From Crossaster papposus (taxonomy: Eukaryota; Echinodermata; Asteroidea; Velatida; Solasteridae), in assembly GCA_037893245.1 (NCBI GenBank), contig JBAIAA010000604.1, forward strand, positions 682,001 through 746,000: a stretch of DNA of 64,000 nucleotides. Direction: 5' to 3'. The position numbers and the translations under genes were made by a program. The notes beneath the pieces were generated by a model. The model was not told where the DNA came from and did no database searches. It was given only the letters and a program-made list of their open reading frames with translations. Below are positions 55,112 to 64,000 of the stretch, in pieces. Numbering within the stretch: position 1 is the stretch's first letter; every line of letters starts with the position of its first letter.

Positions 55112-55679
55112 GCAGCCGATTTCACGAAACCTTACGCAATTGCGTAAGCCCCCTTGCGCCACAATTTATTGCGTAAGCTGCGCTACTTTTGTTTGCTGCG
55201 CAACATTTCGCTTACGACAGTTTCACTGAAGTTGGACAGTGCTTAAGTCCGCGGCTTACGCAACAAATTATGGCGTAGCTTGCGCAGTCAATTTAGGTGG
55301 CGTAAGATATGGCGTAGCGACTGAAAATGACCTTTTTTACCAGCAAATCGTAATTGACGTGGAGCCCGCCATTGCTCAACTTATTAAGCTTGATAAAAGA
55401 CACTCACAGTTTCATGATTGAAGTAAAAGAATCACTATTTTACCCGTGACAGAATTGTTAATGTTGCCACGCGATTTCGCGGAAAGTCGGACAAAACTAT
55501 TTTCAAAATGGTGGGCGAAGGTGATACAACGACGATTTCGTGAAAGAACACAATAATACGCAAACAGTCGTGAAATGCTCCGTAAGGAAATGGCGCAGCT
55601 ACGCAACATTTTTGTTGCGTAGGCCTTACGCCACTTTTGAAAATGGCGCAAGCTACGCACTTTTCGTGAAATCGGCTGC
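55112..55679. mobile_element. MITE packed with GCGTAAG/CTTACGC palindromes
   Basis: The inverted ends GCAGCCGATTTCACGAAA enclose ~570 bp in which TTACGCA, GCGTAAG, GTAGC and GCTACGC recur many times in both orientations. No coding capacity. Confidence 0.75.
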
Positions 55680-56443
55680 AGTTGTGTTATGGCACCCTTT
55701 TGCGAGTGTTGTTATGTACACATGAGCACTAGCATCTTGTTTGACATCGTGCGTTATTCGCTACATTAAAGTTGTTCCTCTCATTCATTAAAACTTGTGT
55801 CTGGTCGTGCTTCATTCAACTTGAGTACCCATTAACTACCATAGTGACATTGGTGGCATTTTCACGCGTTTTCAGCACAAAAAGTCAGGGGAAATTGGCC
55901 AGGAAATGCCTTAGATTGCACCACAGAGCATCTAGACCCCACACCGTAAGGGATTACATCCGCGCTCCCAGTGTCTACTGCATGCCCTGCTAAAATATAA
56001 GGCAGTGGAGAACACTAAATATTTATATAGGAAAATCACATTTTGCCAACTTTGACTTGATCAGGAAGCAAACAAAAAATAACTTTTGTAAAAAACTTGT
56101 TAGGGTATCATTTTTACCGGGAGTCTGTTCATGGTCGCAGGATCCACAAGGTCATATTCAAGATCAAAGTAAAAGTATAAAGGCAAATGTGGGTCCAATT
56201 GCTTGGATCTAAAAAAATAATGCCAACATTTGATTATTTATAATGTAACCTTAATTTCCAGTGAAATCTAAATCGGCAGATTTAGTTAGAGGCACTATGG
56301 TCCTTTGAATATTGGCAGTCACGCTCATTTTGGCCAAAATCATCAAAATTTAAAAAAGACTGTAGCACGAAAACCGCTGATCGATTGCTGTCACAACTTG
56401 ACATTTTTGCTTGTTCACCCCAAATAACCATATAAAACAAATA

Positions 56444-56720
56444 TGTGACCCGCTCCATCGAAATCAGGATTGAGATATATGCACATGGTGAGAAAGGGAA
56501 TTTCATAAGCTTTCTAATGATACCCATCACAAGTGTGTATCTGTTTAATAGGTTAGGTAAGGTTTCATTTGGTATATAATAGAGCTCCATAGCCCCTCCC
56601 GTTCTGGATGTATGACATATGTTGGCATATTGATTACTTCCTTGGAGTTCAAATTACACAACTGAGAAAACGGGCTTTGAAAAAGCCGGCTCTATGGTAG
56701 TACAACAGAACGATGCACAT
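56444..56720. mobile_element. Chimeric TGTGACC-family MITE
   Basis: The left part (TGTGACCCGCTCCATCGAAA ... CACAAGTGTGTATCTGTTTA) matches the 50990 element. The right part (GGTATATAATAGAGC ... AACTGAGAAAACGGGC) matches the 29328-30135 element in reverse. The two halves were joined by recombination or template switching. Confidence 0.6.
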
Positions 56721-56800
56721 AAAATTGTATGTTCATTAAAATCAACATTTCTGTGAATGAAACCTGAAACTGTACGTAGGTATTAAAGATATCATTCTCG

Positions 56801-57672
56801 TAATGTCCGTCGATATATCGATATTACTCAAATACTCGATGCTATTTTGACATCGATATCGCCGATGTCACTTTTTTAATTATATCGAAATATCGGCATT
56901 TCGATATATCAAAAATTTTGATGTATCTAAATTTTGATGTTCCTATTAAAATGATATCAAAAACACCAAAAGATTGTCAGGGCTTTATTATATTAGAAAA
57001 GCTGCGGTCTTTATTTGTAGCTTAAAACATTTGAGTAGGCCTATTAAATAAAATACGTTCGACGACCAACTGCGGTTGTGAAGTTGTTCTTTGTGTTTCA
57101 CCAGTGGCCCGCCGCTATAGTTCACAACCGCTTGCGCAGTAAAATCTCAAAAGAAACCGGCCATGCCACCCCAGCCTATCGGTTGTTCGGGACGTAACCC
57201 TCCCTTGATCTAATAACATTTTGGGGTGGCCAATCACGAGTCGGGAATTGCGGGGAGCGTTCTCTGCACCCTGCTATTGGCCTAGCAAGCCAGTCTGGAT
57301 TCCAAGACCGAGCTGTTCATTTGGGGCGCGTCGTCCGTTATCTGGCTTATTGAGGGCGCCCTTATAATAGGGCGCCCTCAATAAGCCCAGATAATGGACG
57401 GCGCGCCCCGCGGAACAATAGCAAGCGGAAGCGGCAACCCTAATCGGTTCTTATCTTCGTTGTAAAACCATAAACTTGCGGGCTGGCGCAACTTGATATT
57501 GTTCGGACCGACAACATGATCGAAGGATCAAGCCGAAAACCGGTATATGCAACGTACCTATTAAACTGTCGGTCTTCAGTATATTGAGTGCTGTTTTTAG
57601 GCTTCATCTTGCACACGGGAATTTCCGATTAAACGATTATTATAAAAAACTGACATCGACGGACGTTACATT
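56801..57672. mobile_element. ~870-bp element with AATGT..CCGTCGAT ends
   Basis: The left TAATGTCCGTCGATATATCG and right (inverted) ACATCGACGGACGTTACATT ends are imperfect inverted repeats. Contains a strong hairpin at 57328-57407. No transposase recognised. Confidence 0.5.
57328..57407. repeat. Near-perfect 80-bp palindrome
   Basis: GGCTTATTGAGGGCGCCC and GGGCGCCCTCAATAAGCC face each other around a 7-base AT centre, and pairing extends outward through TATCTGG/CCAGATA and CGTCCGTT/ATGGACGG. The GAGGGCGCCCTCAATAAGC phrase recurs at 60279. Confidence 0.85.
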
Positions 57673-57737
57673 CATGACAACAAATGTAAATCACATTTTG
57701 ATGACAAAGCTGCCTCTCAACTTTGAGTAAGCCATTA

Positions 57738-58109
57738 GCCATTATCATTTGCAGATATCGAAAATATTGACTACCGAATTATTAAGAAATATCTTACTCA
57801 TTTGAAAGTAACTAATGACTCTAGGCATCCAGCAAAATGATTGCGCTAGATATCCTGTAATTATTCTGGAAAATATAATTTTATAAAGAAAAATTTGCGA
57901 TTGCCGGACGGCGATCGCCGGTTTCGAAAACAAACGCTTTTTTTCGTGCTTTTCTCGGCATCCATGATTGTAAAACTTCGGACAGGTCAGTTAAACAAAA
58001 TTTACTATAAAATACAACCTCCCCAAATCTACCCATTCATGATAATTCAAGCAATTACCAATGGTGTATCCTACCTTCAATACCCTTTTTTGTAGAGCCG
58101 GTCACATCT
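57738..58109. mobile_element. TTAA-family MITE copy plus TGTGACC-type right end
   Basis: 57738-58077 matches the interior of 33390-33777. 58085-58109 (TTTTTTGTAGAGCCGGTCACA) is the right end of the 29328-type element. The same pairing occurs at 29328-30135. It ends ~75 bp before exon 17. Confidence 0.65.
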
Positions 58110-58186
58110 GAACTACTTTACTTTCCAGGGTGTGGTTTAATCTATTATCTCAGCGATTTCCCCTTTTTTCTGTTGTTGTGTTTTAG

Positions 58187-58357
58187 TTTTGCGATGTCCT
58201 CCAGGTGTTGAGATGGTCAACTGTCTGCTCAACCCGTGTGATATTGCCGTATGCACTGCTGATCCCATGGCCCAGTGTTTCAGCGTGTACTGTGGGGGCT
58301 GTAAGGCAGTATTTCTCAACGCCCAGGGGGAACATGTCAACTGCTCGTCTGGTGATG
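58187..58357 (+). CDS. Multi-WAP protein, exon 17: eight-cysteine module B'
   Basis: Acceptor TTTTAG, donor GATG/GTATGT, phase 1-1, 57 codons. Second copy of exon 9. Changes are two in the first residues, one silent, and Thr to Ser near the end. CGGC intact. Confidence 0.9.
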
Positions 58358-58787
58358 GTATGTAAAGTATAGAATTGATTACAGGGAAGTGGGTAGCTCC
58401 AAGACTGACTTTTTCATTTGTTCCGGGCGCGCCGTCCGTGCAGTTCATCAATCATCAATACTTATTATGACGTGATTTGTTTCCGAACTCGGTCTTGATG
58501 CAAGAGTCGAAAAGACACGTGAAATTCCAAGGACATTCCAAGCATAGGTCAAATAGCTACTCATTCCTGCATGCGCGCTGAGTGGTTTTCATTCAATGTA
58601 TACAATACACGCATGTGTGTTTTCAATAAATTGCACACGGCACAAGTGTGGTTACTTATGCTCGTCTGCAAAAGGCGAACACTTTCCGGCTGCCATGGAA
58701 TCATACACCCACGGTACGCGTACGAAGGAAGGAATAGACCCAAATAACTTGAGTTTCGGGATTTGTTTAAACTTGGCACTACATGTA

Positions 58788-59875
58788 CACTGGCGTGCAA
58801 AATTATTTACGGACCATCAGTGGGATTTTCGTTTTGAGATTTTACTCATAAATAAACTTAATTGTTAAATAAATTTCTAAACCTGTGTATTTTGTCTTTC
58901 TTTTAATCAGTAATATTAATGTTTGCATCGCCAAACAGCCTTTTCTTCCTGGCAAAAAAAGCGCTGCTTTGCGACATCGTTTCGCAACAATGTTAAACCG
59001 CCATCTTGAATTGTCTAATTACGTATTCATGAGCTCATGAATATCATTACGTGGGCATTTAAACCAATGGCGAAGCTGTCTTTCGGGCCTTTTAATAAAT
59101 ATTTACGAGGTCAAACATAGCCCCTCAATCACAGTTTGGAAACTAGAACCCCTAGACCTTACAAGGCTTGGCCTAATTTGCATGTGAGTGGTTTCGAGAA
59201 ATTTCTGTGACGACACAATGCCGCTTCATAAATCAGCAAAAAGGAATGATCCATGCTTGGCATGGGGGAGGGAATTTCTAACCGTAAAATAGGATAATGC
59301 ACCGCCGCATTCTGCAAGGATAACACAGGAATATCTGGCCGATCCAATCCCAGATTTCATTCGAGAGATGGGGGGCAGTTGGGACGTCAAGTTGATGGTA
59401 CATGTTTGGCTGGCCCAGAGCCCTGACGTGAATCCGCTAATAGAATTTGTGAAACGATTTGGAAAGGCAACTGCACCGCGAAGTTAGGCCTCGAAACCAT
59501 AATGAATTGTTCCAAACTCTCTAGCGGATTTGGTATAGCCTGGATCGTCAGATCCTTGCCATCTGTTGGGGTCGATGCCCGCGAGGCTTTTACTTGGCAT
59601 CAACTTCTTAACATTACAGTGTTGAGCCATGGGCGCCGCCATTTGATTGTATCCGACATTCCCATAGACTTTGTGTACGAAAAAAAAAGTGACGTCAGAT
59701 TAATCGCCACTATGGACTCATGAACGCTAATTGAATCACAACTTCAATTATTTGGACCGAATAAACCACTCGATACACAGGTATACATTTGATTCAAACA
59801 ATTTCTTGGTTCATATGACAAAAAACAAGAAATCGAATTTGTAAAAAGGTGTGTAAATACTTTTGCACGCCAGTG
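58788..59875 (+). mobile_element. Tc1/mariner-like element, degenerate
   Basis: The inverted ends CACTGGCGTGCAAAA (then TATTTAC) are flanked by TA (58786-58787, 59876-59877). 1088 bp, shorter than a full Tc1. Contains a broken transposase remnant at 59395-59620. Confidence 0.82.
59395..59620 (+). pseudogene. Tc1-type transposase remnant (DDE region)
   Basis: At 59407 the frame reads WLAQSPDVNPLIEF, corresponding to the WPAQSPDLNPIEN signature that carries the last catalytic acidic residue region of Tc1 transposases. A stop follows ~13 codons later and the remaining similarity is in other frames. The helix-turn-helix N-terminus was not recognised. Non-functional. Confidence 0.7.
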
Positions 59876-60371
59876 TATGTCCTGGTGAATTTGTGTCGCC
59901 CAATTTGCCGGCTATATTGAAAAAGTGTTTTGGTGTTGTTCTTCGGAAAGAGCACTGGACGTTTTTGTGAGAGTTGCAAATTAAAGTGACCTTGAACCTC
60001 GAGTTAGTACCGTGGGTGTATAGTCATGATTTCATGGCAGCCGGAGAGTTTGTTTTTTGCGGACGTGTAAGAAACCACATTATTTTGTGCAATGGTGCCG
60101 TGTGAAATTTATGGGAAACACAGCACATGCGTGTATTGTTTACATTGAATGAAAATGATTCAGCGCGCATGCAGGGACAACTAGCTATTTAACCCATGCT
60201 TGAAATATCCTTAGAATTTCACGTGTCTTTTTTACTTTTGCGTCAAGACTGAGATCGGAATAAATCACGTGACAATCGAGGGCGCCCTCAATAAGCTCGT
60301 TTTCGGAGTATTGATGATTGATGAACTTCACATACGGGCGGCACGCCCCGGAACAAATGAAAAACTCAGTC

Positions 60372-60787
60372 GTTGAAGCAAGACTAGGAAGGGGGGACAA
60401 CAAATGCGAAAGGGGGGGGGGGGATCAGTGAACATTAAAAATATGAGCAGTATGACCTTGTAAGGTTGAATTTCATTAAATGGTCTAGAACTGAGCTACA
60501 AAACCTCTCCAAATTGGCTTATATTTGTTTCTGACCTTTTCAGGTAATTTCTTTCAAGGTAGACTGTAGTTCTGCTTCAAACTTGTTCTACCTTTTTTAT
60601 TGTATGGTACACAGAGATGAAACTTTTCTGATTTTAATTTAAAATCTGACAGAGTGTGATCGGCTGATTTGTCTGACTGACTGACTGACTGATTGATTGA
60701 TTGATTGATTATTTGTACATGTAGGCTATAGTGTCTTCTCTAATTATATTTTTTACCGTTCGATATTTTTTCAATTGTCGATTGTAG
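60372..60787 (+). other. Intron 17, distal part
   Basis: Aligns weakly with 43240-43510 upstream of exon 10 (TTTGTTTCTGACCTTTTTC-type block). Contains poly-G (60410-60421) and a CTGA/TTGA microsatellite (60676-60711). Confidence 0.6.
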
Positions 60788-60973
60788 CATCAGTCTGCAC
60801 ACACGGTAAGGTTGTGAATCCTGCAGATACAGCCCAAGCCTGTGCTATGGCCACCTGCCCTGCCAATCCCCGAGCCAAGTGTGTTGCTAAACAGTGTGTG
60901 CAACCCAACTCGCCCCTTGAATGCCCGTATGAGTTCTTTGATGCCCGGGCACGGCCTGTGCAATGCAGTATGG
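60788..60973 (+). CDS. Multi-WAP protein, exon 18: seven-cysteine module C'
   Basis: Acceptor GATTGTAG, donor ATGG/GTAAGG, phase 1-1, 62 codons. Second copy of exon 10. Three base differences, all silent (an Ala, a Cys and an Arg codon), so the encoded module with its odd seven cysteines is identical. Confidence 0.88.
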
Positions 60974-62617
60974 GTAAGGGTTCTCTAACGAGCAACTGTA
61001 CATCAGTAATTATAGGTCTTAATCTCTCCAAAGCCAATGTGATGCGAACTTCACATCACAAAGCATACATGTTACAACAAAATTTATCTCGGCAAAAATT
61101 AAAATGCTCTGTACTCTTCGGATGGCTGTGATGACAGAGTGACCAAAATCCTTGGCCTATGCTGAAACTTTAGTGTTTCTACATGGGAGCGACCAATCTG
61201 ATTGGCTGGAAGTTTTGCTGAGCCTAATTTGCATTTATGCGCATATTGTATCATTTTGCATAATGATACCATATTTGGAAATGCGCATTGCGTGACCTTC
61301 CTTATTCTACAGATGTAAACATATACTTTGATCGACACAATCAATACACATACATGTACGCCCATGAAATAATGTACTGTGCAGCGCCGGTGTATAAAGT
61401 TTGTTAGCCTGAATTATTATTTGAATGGACTTGACCCCATGAACACTTTCACCACAACTTGGGAACAAACCATTCGCCGAGTATAATAACTCAATTGTAC
61501 CATGCATGCTGAGGTAAAAGGTGGTATCTGTCAATTTTTGTGACATTTTCAGTTGGTGATACATTATCCGTTACTACATAAATGTACATTATCAGTTGTA
61601 GAAACATTTTTTGTGAAAATTCGTTCAACTTCATTCGTTTGTTCAAGTTCGAATTCGCAACGAGGAAAATACATGTATAAGTTCTGTAATGTCACAAATT
61701 CCGTACCGAGTATGAACTGGCCTTTCATATCAGTTTTTTTTTTACCCAGATTCTTGATCTACCAAATTAATAAAGAAGAAAAAAAACATTGGCTCATCAA
61801 CATGTGGAATTTGTCAGTCAGTATTTTGTTATGATCAATAGTTTTAGCTACATACCGATCCAGTAGGCCACACCCTTCGCAAAAATTGACCAATCACATT
61901 GCATGATTTTATTTTGACATTGACTAGGCCCAGCCGCAGGATTGTTTTTCACAAAACTCGATCCGAGACGGGTTCAGGCCGACATCATGGGTAGAACACC
62001 CTGATATTTTCCAGCCTTGCTCACTGCGAGCCAGTCGCTGACAGAAATTTCCAACTTTGGTCGTGACGTGTTTATCAGTACCATCCGGAAAAACTTTGCG
62101 TGTATACACGTCATCCGACACGAACTGGTTAGGGTCCGACAAATTAAATCACTTTTTTGTCCGACAACAATTTTTCACCTAGTGTGTGGTCAAACCAGTC
62201 ACACTGTACAGTCTGGCCACCAAGTTGCGACGGTCGCATAAAGAAAAAGACCAAATTCACGCTGACTGACATTGGTTTACAAAGTTTTATTTTTTTCAGA
62301 GCAAGTTTTTTACGAACATTACCAAAAGTGACTGCTGCACTTTTGTTATAATTTAGTTTCTGCATTGTTAAGGTTTGAATTATTGCCCAGTTTTCAGACA
62401 AAATGCACAAAATAAATTGACCATTTAACTGAACAAGGGATCTATGCGTGTGCCGCGCCCCGCTGCACAGCGTGTGCTGCGCCCTGCACCAGCCTTTTGT
62501 TTCCCTCTTTTCTTTTATGTCCGCTCACATGCCTGTTCCCAGTACGGTACATAACGCCACTACCATTATCGCAATTATACCATTATTTCTTTACCCCTTT
62601 TTGTTCTGCTCAATCAG
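60974..62617 (+). other. Intron 18
   Basis: Includes a degraded piggyBac-like MITE (about 61925-62130: ACTCGATCCGAGACGGGTTC ... GACACGAACTGG). No further exon recognised. The corresponding intron 10 holds a LINE and several MITEs not present here. Confidence 0.55.
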
Positions 62618-62803
62618 TGAAGCGAGGTCGTTGTCCCAGAGTAGAACCCTCGGGGGATTTTGGAGGAATCTGTGTCAATGAGTGCATGGATGATACACAG
62701 TGTGAAGAGGATGAGAAATGCTGTCGCAATGAGTGCGGTGGTAGCGTCTGCCGTGACCCTGAAGATGACGATGATGACAGCGACAGCGACATGGACAGGC
62801 CAG
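62618..62803 (+). CDS. Multi-WAP protein, exon 19: WAP with shorter acidic tail (last exon in window)
   Basis: Acceptor CAATCAG, donor CCAG/GTAAGA, phase 1-1, 62 codons. Copy of exon 11: all eight WAP cysteines kept, Gln-to-Arg, Glu-to-Gly and Val-to-Phe changes in the first loop. The tail has two Asp-Ser and one Asp-Met dipeptide against three and four in exon 11. The open donor shows the gene continues to the right. Confidence 0.88.
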
Positions 62804-64000
62804 GTAAGACCAACGTGGGCGCTATTATTGTTATTTTCGGTACGTGACATGCACAGGGATGAGATTTTCAATCAAGAAAAACAAGTCTGAAAATTGGTTC
62901 CGGCAAAATGAGACGGAACTGGGCAGAGGTTGAAATGAGGGTTCTATCAGTTAGTAGAAAAGAGGACAATTTTCCCCTTATGCTGTTTGTTGCATTTCAA
63001 TCATTTCGTTAAAAAGTTATGGCTGTTAGAAGTTCGTATTTATCAACATGTCACGAAAGTAAAATATTGAGAAAAAGACCTTTCAAGTTTTAATGTGATA
63101 TGGACAAATGCCAATTGTTTTTCTTTAAAAACACTTTTATTCCACTACTTTAATATTATTTCTTAACAAAATATAGTTAGAAGGCATACCAAAAATTACA
63201 ATTATCAACAAATCGAAGAAAAAAAATATATATATTATTATTGATAAATTGTGCAGTTTTCTCCAATATTATGTCCTGTGCCCAGTTCTGTCTCATTTTG
63301 CACATGAGTCTAAAAGACGCAAATCATTCTATACAAATAATGTCTTTCTCTGAGATTGAAAAAGTCTGATTTCAGATAAAAATGTGAAGAATCTCTAGAT
63401 CATTCCTGCTACAATCAGCCGAATGAGTGAGAACATGCCCCCTGAATGCTGATTGTGATCGCAGTTTAAATTGTGACCCGGAGAATTATTATTCAAAATC
63501 TGAGAATATTGTTTTCTAGGAATACACAGCATTCACAGAGCTAAAATTTCATTAGGTTATTTGTCAAGCACCTTTCTTTAGATTTGTGTACTTTTGTTGC
63601 TTTAAACAATAAAAATGCCCAACTGGCGAATTGTGTACTGTCCCGTACATTGTACTTTAGTTTCACTCAAACTCTGGAAATCTCAATTGTGTTACCCATT
63701 TTTGTGATATTAGACTTAAATGTAGGATACATCATTTGGAGATTTTACTACCGAATTGTTAAGACATATCTTATTTATTTTAAAGTAAATAATGATTGTA
63801 GGCATCCAGCAAAATGATTGCGCTAGATATTTTATAATTGTTCCGAAAAATTAAATGTTATTAACCAGTTCATGCCAGGATTTTTTTAACATCTCCGAGG
63901 CGGGTTCAGTCTGATGGTACCGGGAAGCACACCCACGCATTTCCGGCCTTGCTCGCTGCTGACAGACATTTCCGGCCTTGCTCGTGACGTGTTTATGCGT
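62804..64000 (+). other. Start of intron 19
   Basis: No exon seen. Contains a truncated TTAA-family MITE (TTAA then ATGTAGGATACA at about 63715-63850) and the first part of a piggyBac-like MITE from 63865. Confidence 0.55.
63865..64000. mobile_element. piggyBac-like TTAA MITE, partial at window edge
   Basis: TTAA (63861-63864) then CCAGTTCATGCC, and further in CACACCCACGCATTTCCGGC. The right end lies beyond the window. Confidence 0.75.

Larger units (their letters stand above)
58403..60371. mobile_element. Element with ~300-bp terminal inverted repeats, interrupted by a Tc1-like element
   Basis: The left arm (about 58403-58715: TTTTTCATTTGTTCCGGG, CATCAATCATCAATAC, TCGAAAAGACACGTGAAATT) pairs inverted with about 60010-60371. 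The loop is almost entirely the Tc1-like insertion at 58788-59875. Absent from intron 9, so inserted after the block duplication. Confidence 0.75.
54015..62803 (+). repeat. Duplicated exon block, unit 2 (exons 16-19)
   Basis: Repeats exons 8-11. Between paired exons the differences are ~10, 4, 3 and 5 substitutions, plus a 6-bp and a 24-bp indel. The continuing exons after 19 (counterparts of 12-15?) lie beyond the window. Confidence 0.88.

Noticed and set aside
60676-60711. CRISPR-like short direct repeats
   Set aside because: It is a simple tetranucleotide microsatellite without spacers, and the genome is eukaryotic.

Overview
This window is eukaryotic genomic DNA, AT-rich and crowded with short DNA transposons. 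Genes are split into small exons with GT-AG introns. The exon-coded modules (WAP four-disulfide cores, an eight-cysteine CGGC module, a MANSC domain) and the dense TE flora (tRNA-derived SINEs, TA-, TTAA- and 9-bp-TSD elements) point to a marine deuterostome invertebrate. I favour an echinoderm, perhaps a sea star, but that assignment is inference.

Layout. At 1853-2504 on the minus strand lies the first coding exon of a secreted or membrane MANSC-domain protein (LRP11 or HAI-1 type). From 2.5 to 18 kb there are only transposons, a LINE fragment and simple repeats. From 18152 to beyond the right edge runs one large plus-strand gene. I assembled 19 coding exons for it by splice sites and reading phase: 2788 nt, at least 929 residues, with no stop codon and continuing off the window. 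The order is signal peptide; a six-cysteine VWC-like segment (exons 2-3); an 8-Cys module (4); WAP x3 (5-7); 8-Cys modules A, B and C (8-10); an acidic-tailed WAP (11); WAP x4 (12-15); then A, B, C and the acidic WAP again (16-19). Every junction from exon 3 onward is phase 1, so each exon is a complete, shuffleable module. The product is probably a secreted multi-domain protease-inhibitor-like or matrix protein. No downstream partner genes are visible.

Exons 8-11 are repeated as exons 16-19 about 15 kb downstream. Exon 10 and exon 18 differ at 3 of 186 sites, all silent, while the surrounding introns have diverged and hold different transposons. Aligning the two copies gives natural empty sites that fix several transposon boundaries and order the insertions.

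Mobile DNA. The most striking items are: (1) two copies (11472-12914, 27326-28755) of a 1.43-1.44 kb element with long imperfect terminal inverted repeats, exact 9-bp target duplications and a decayed RecQ-type helicase N-terminus inside, resembling a Pack-MULE; (2) a nest of at least four elements in intron 9; (3) a TA-flanked MITE family with TGTGACC ends and varied interiors, at least ten copies, mostly in introns of the WAP gene; (4) piggyBac-like TTAA MITEs, two of which hit two different TTAA sites in two copies of the same host repeat; (5) a 5'-truncated LINE with an intact reverse transcriptase frame in intron 10.

Exon limits, target duplications and repeat pairings were read by eye. 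Family names rest on remembered motifs, with no database search.
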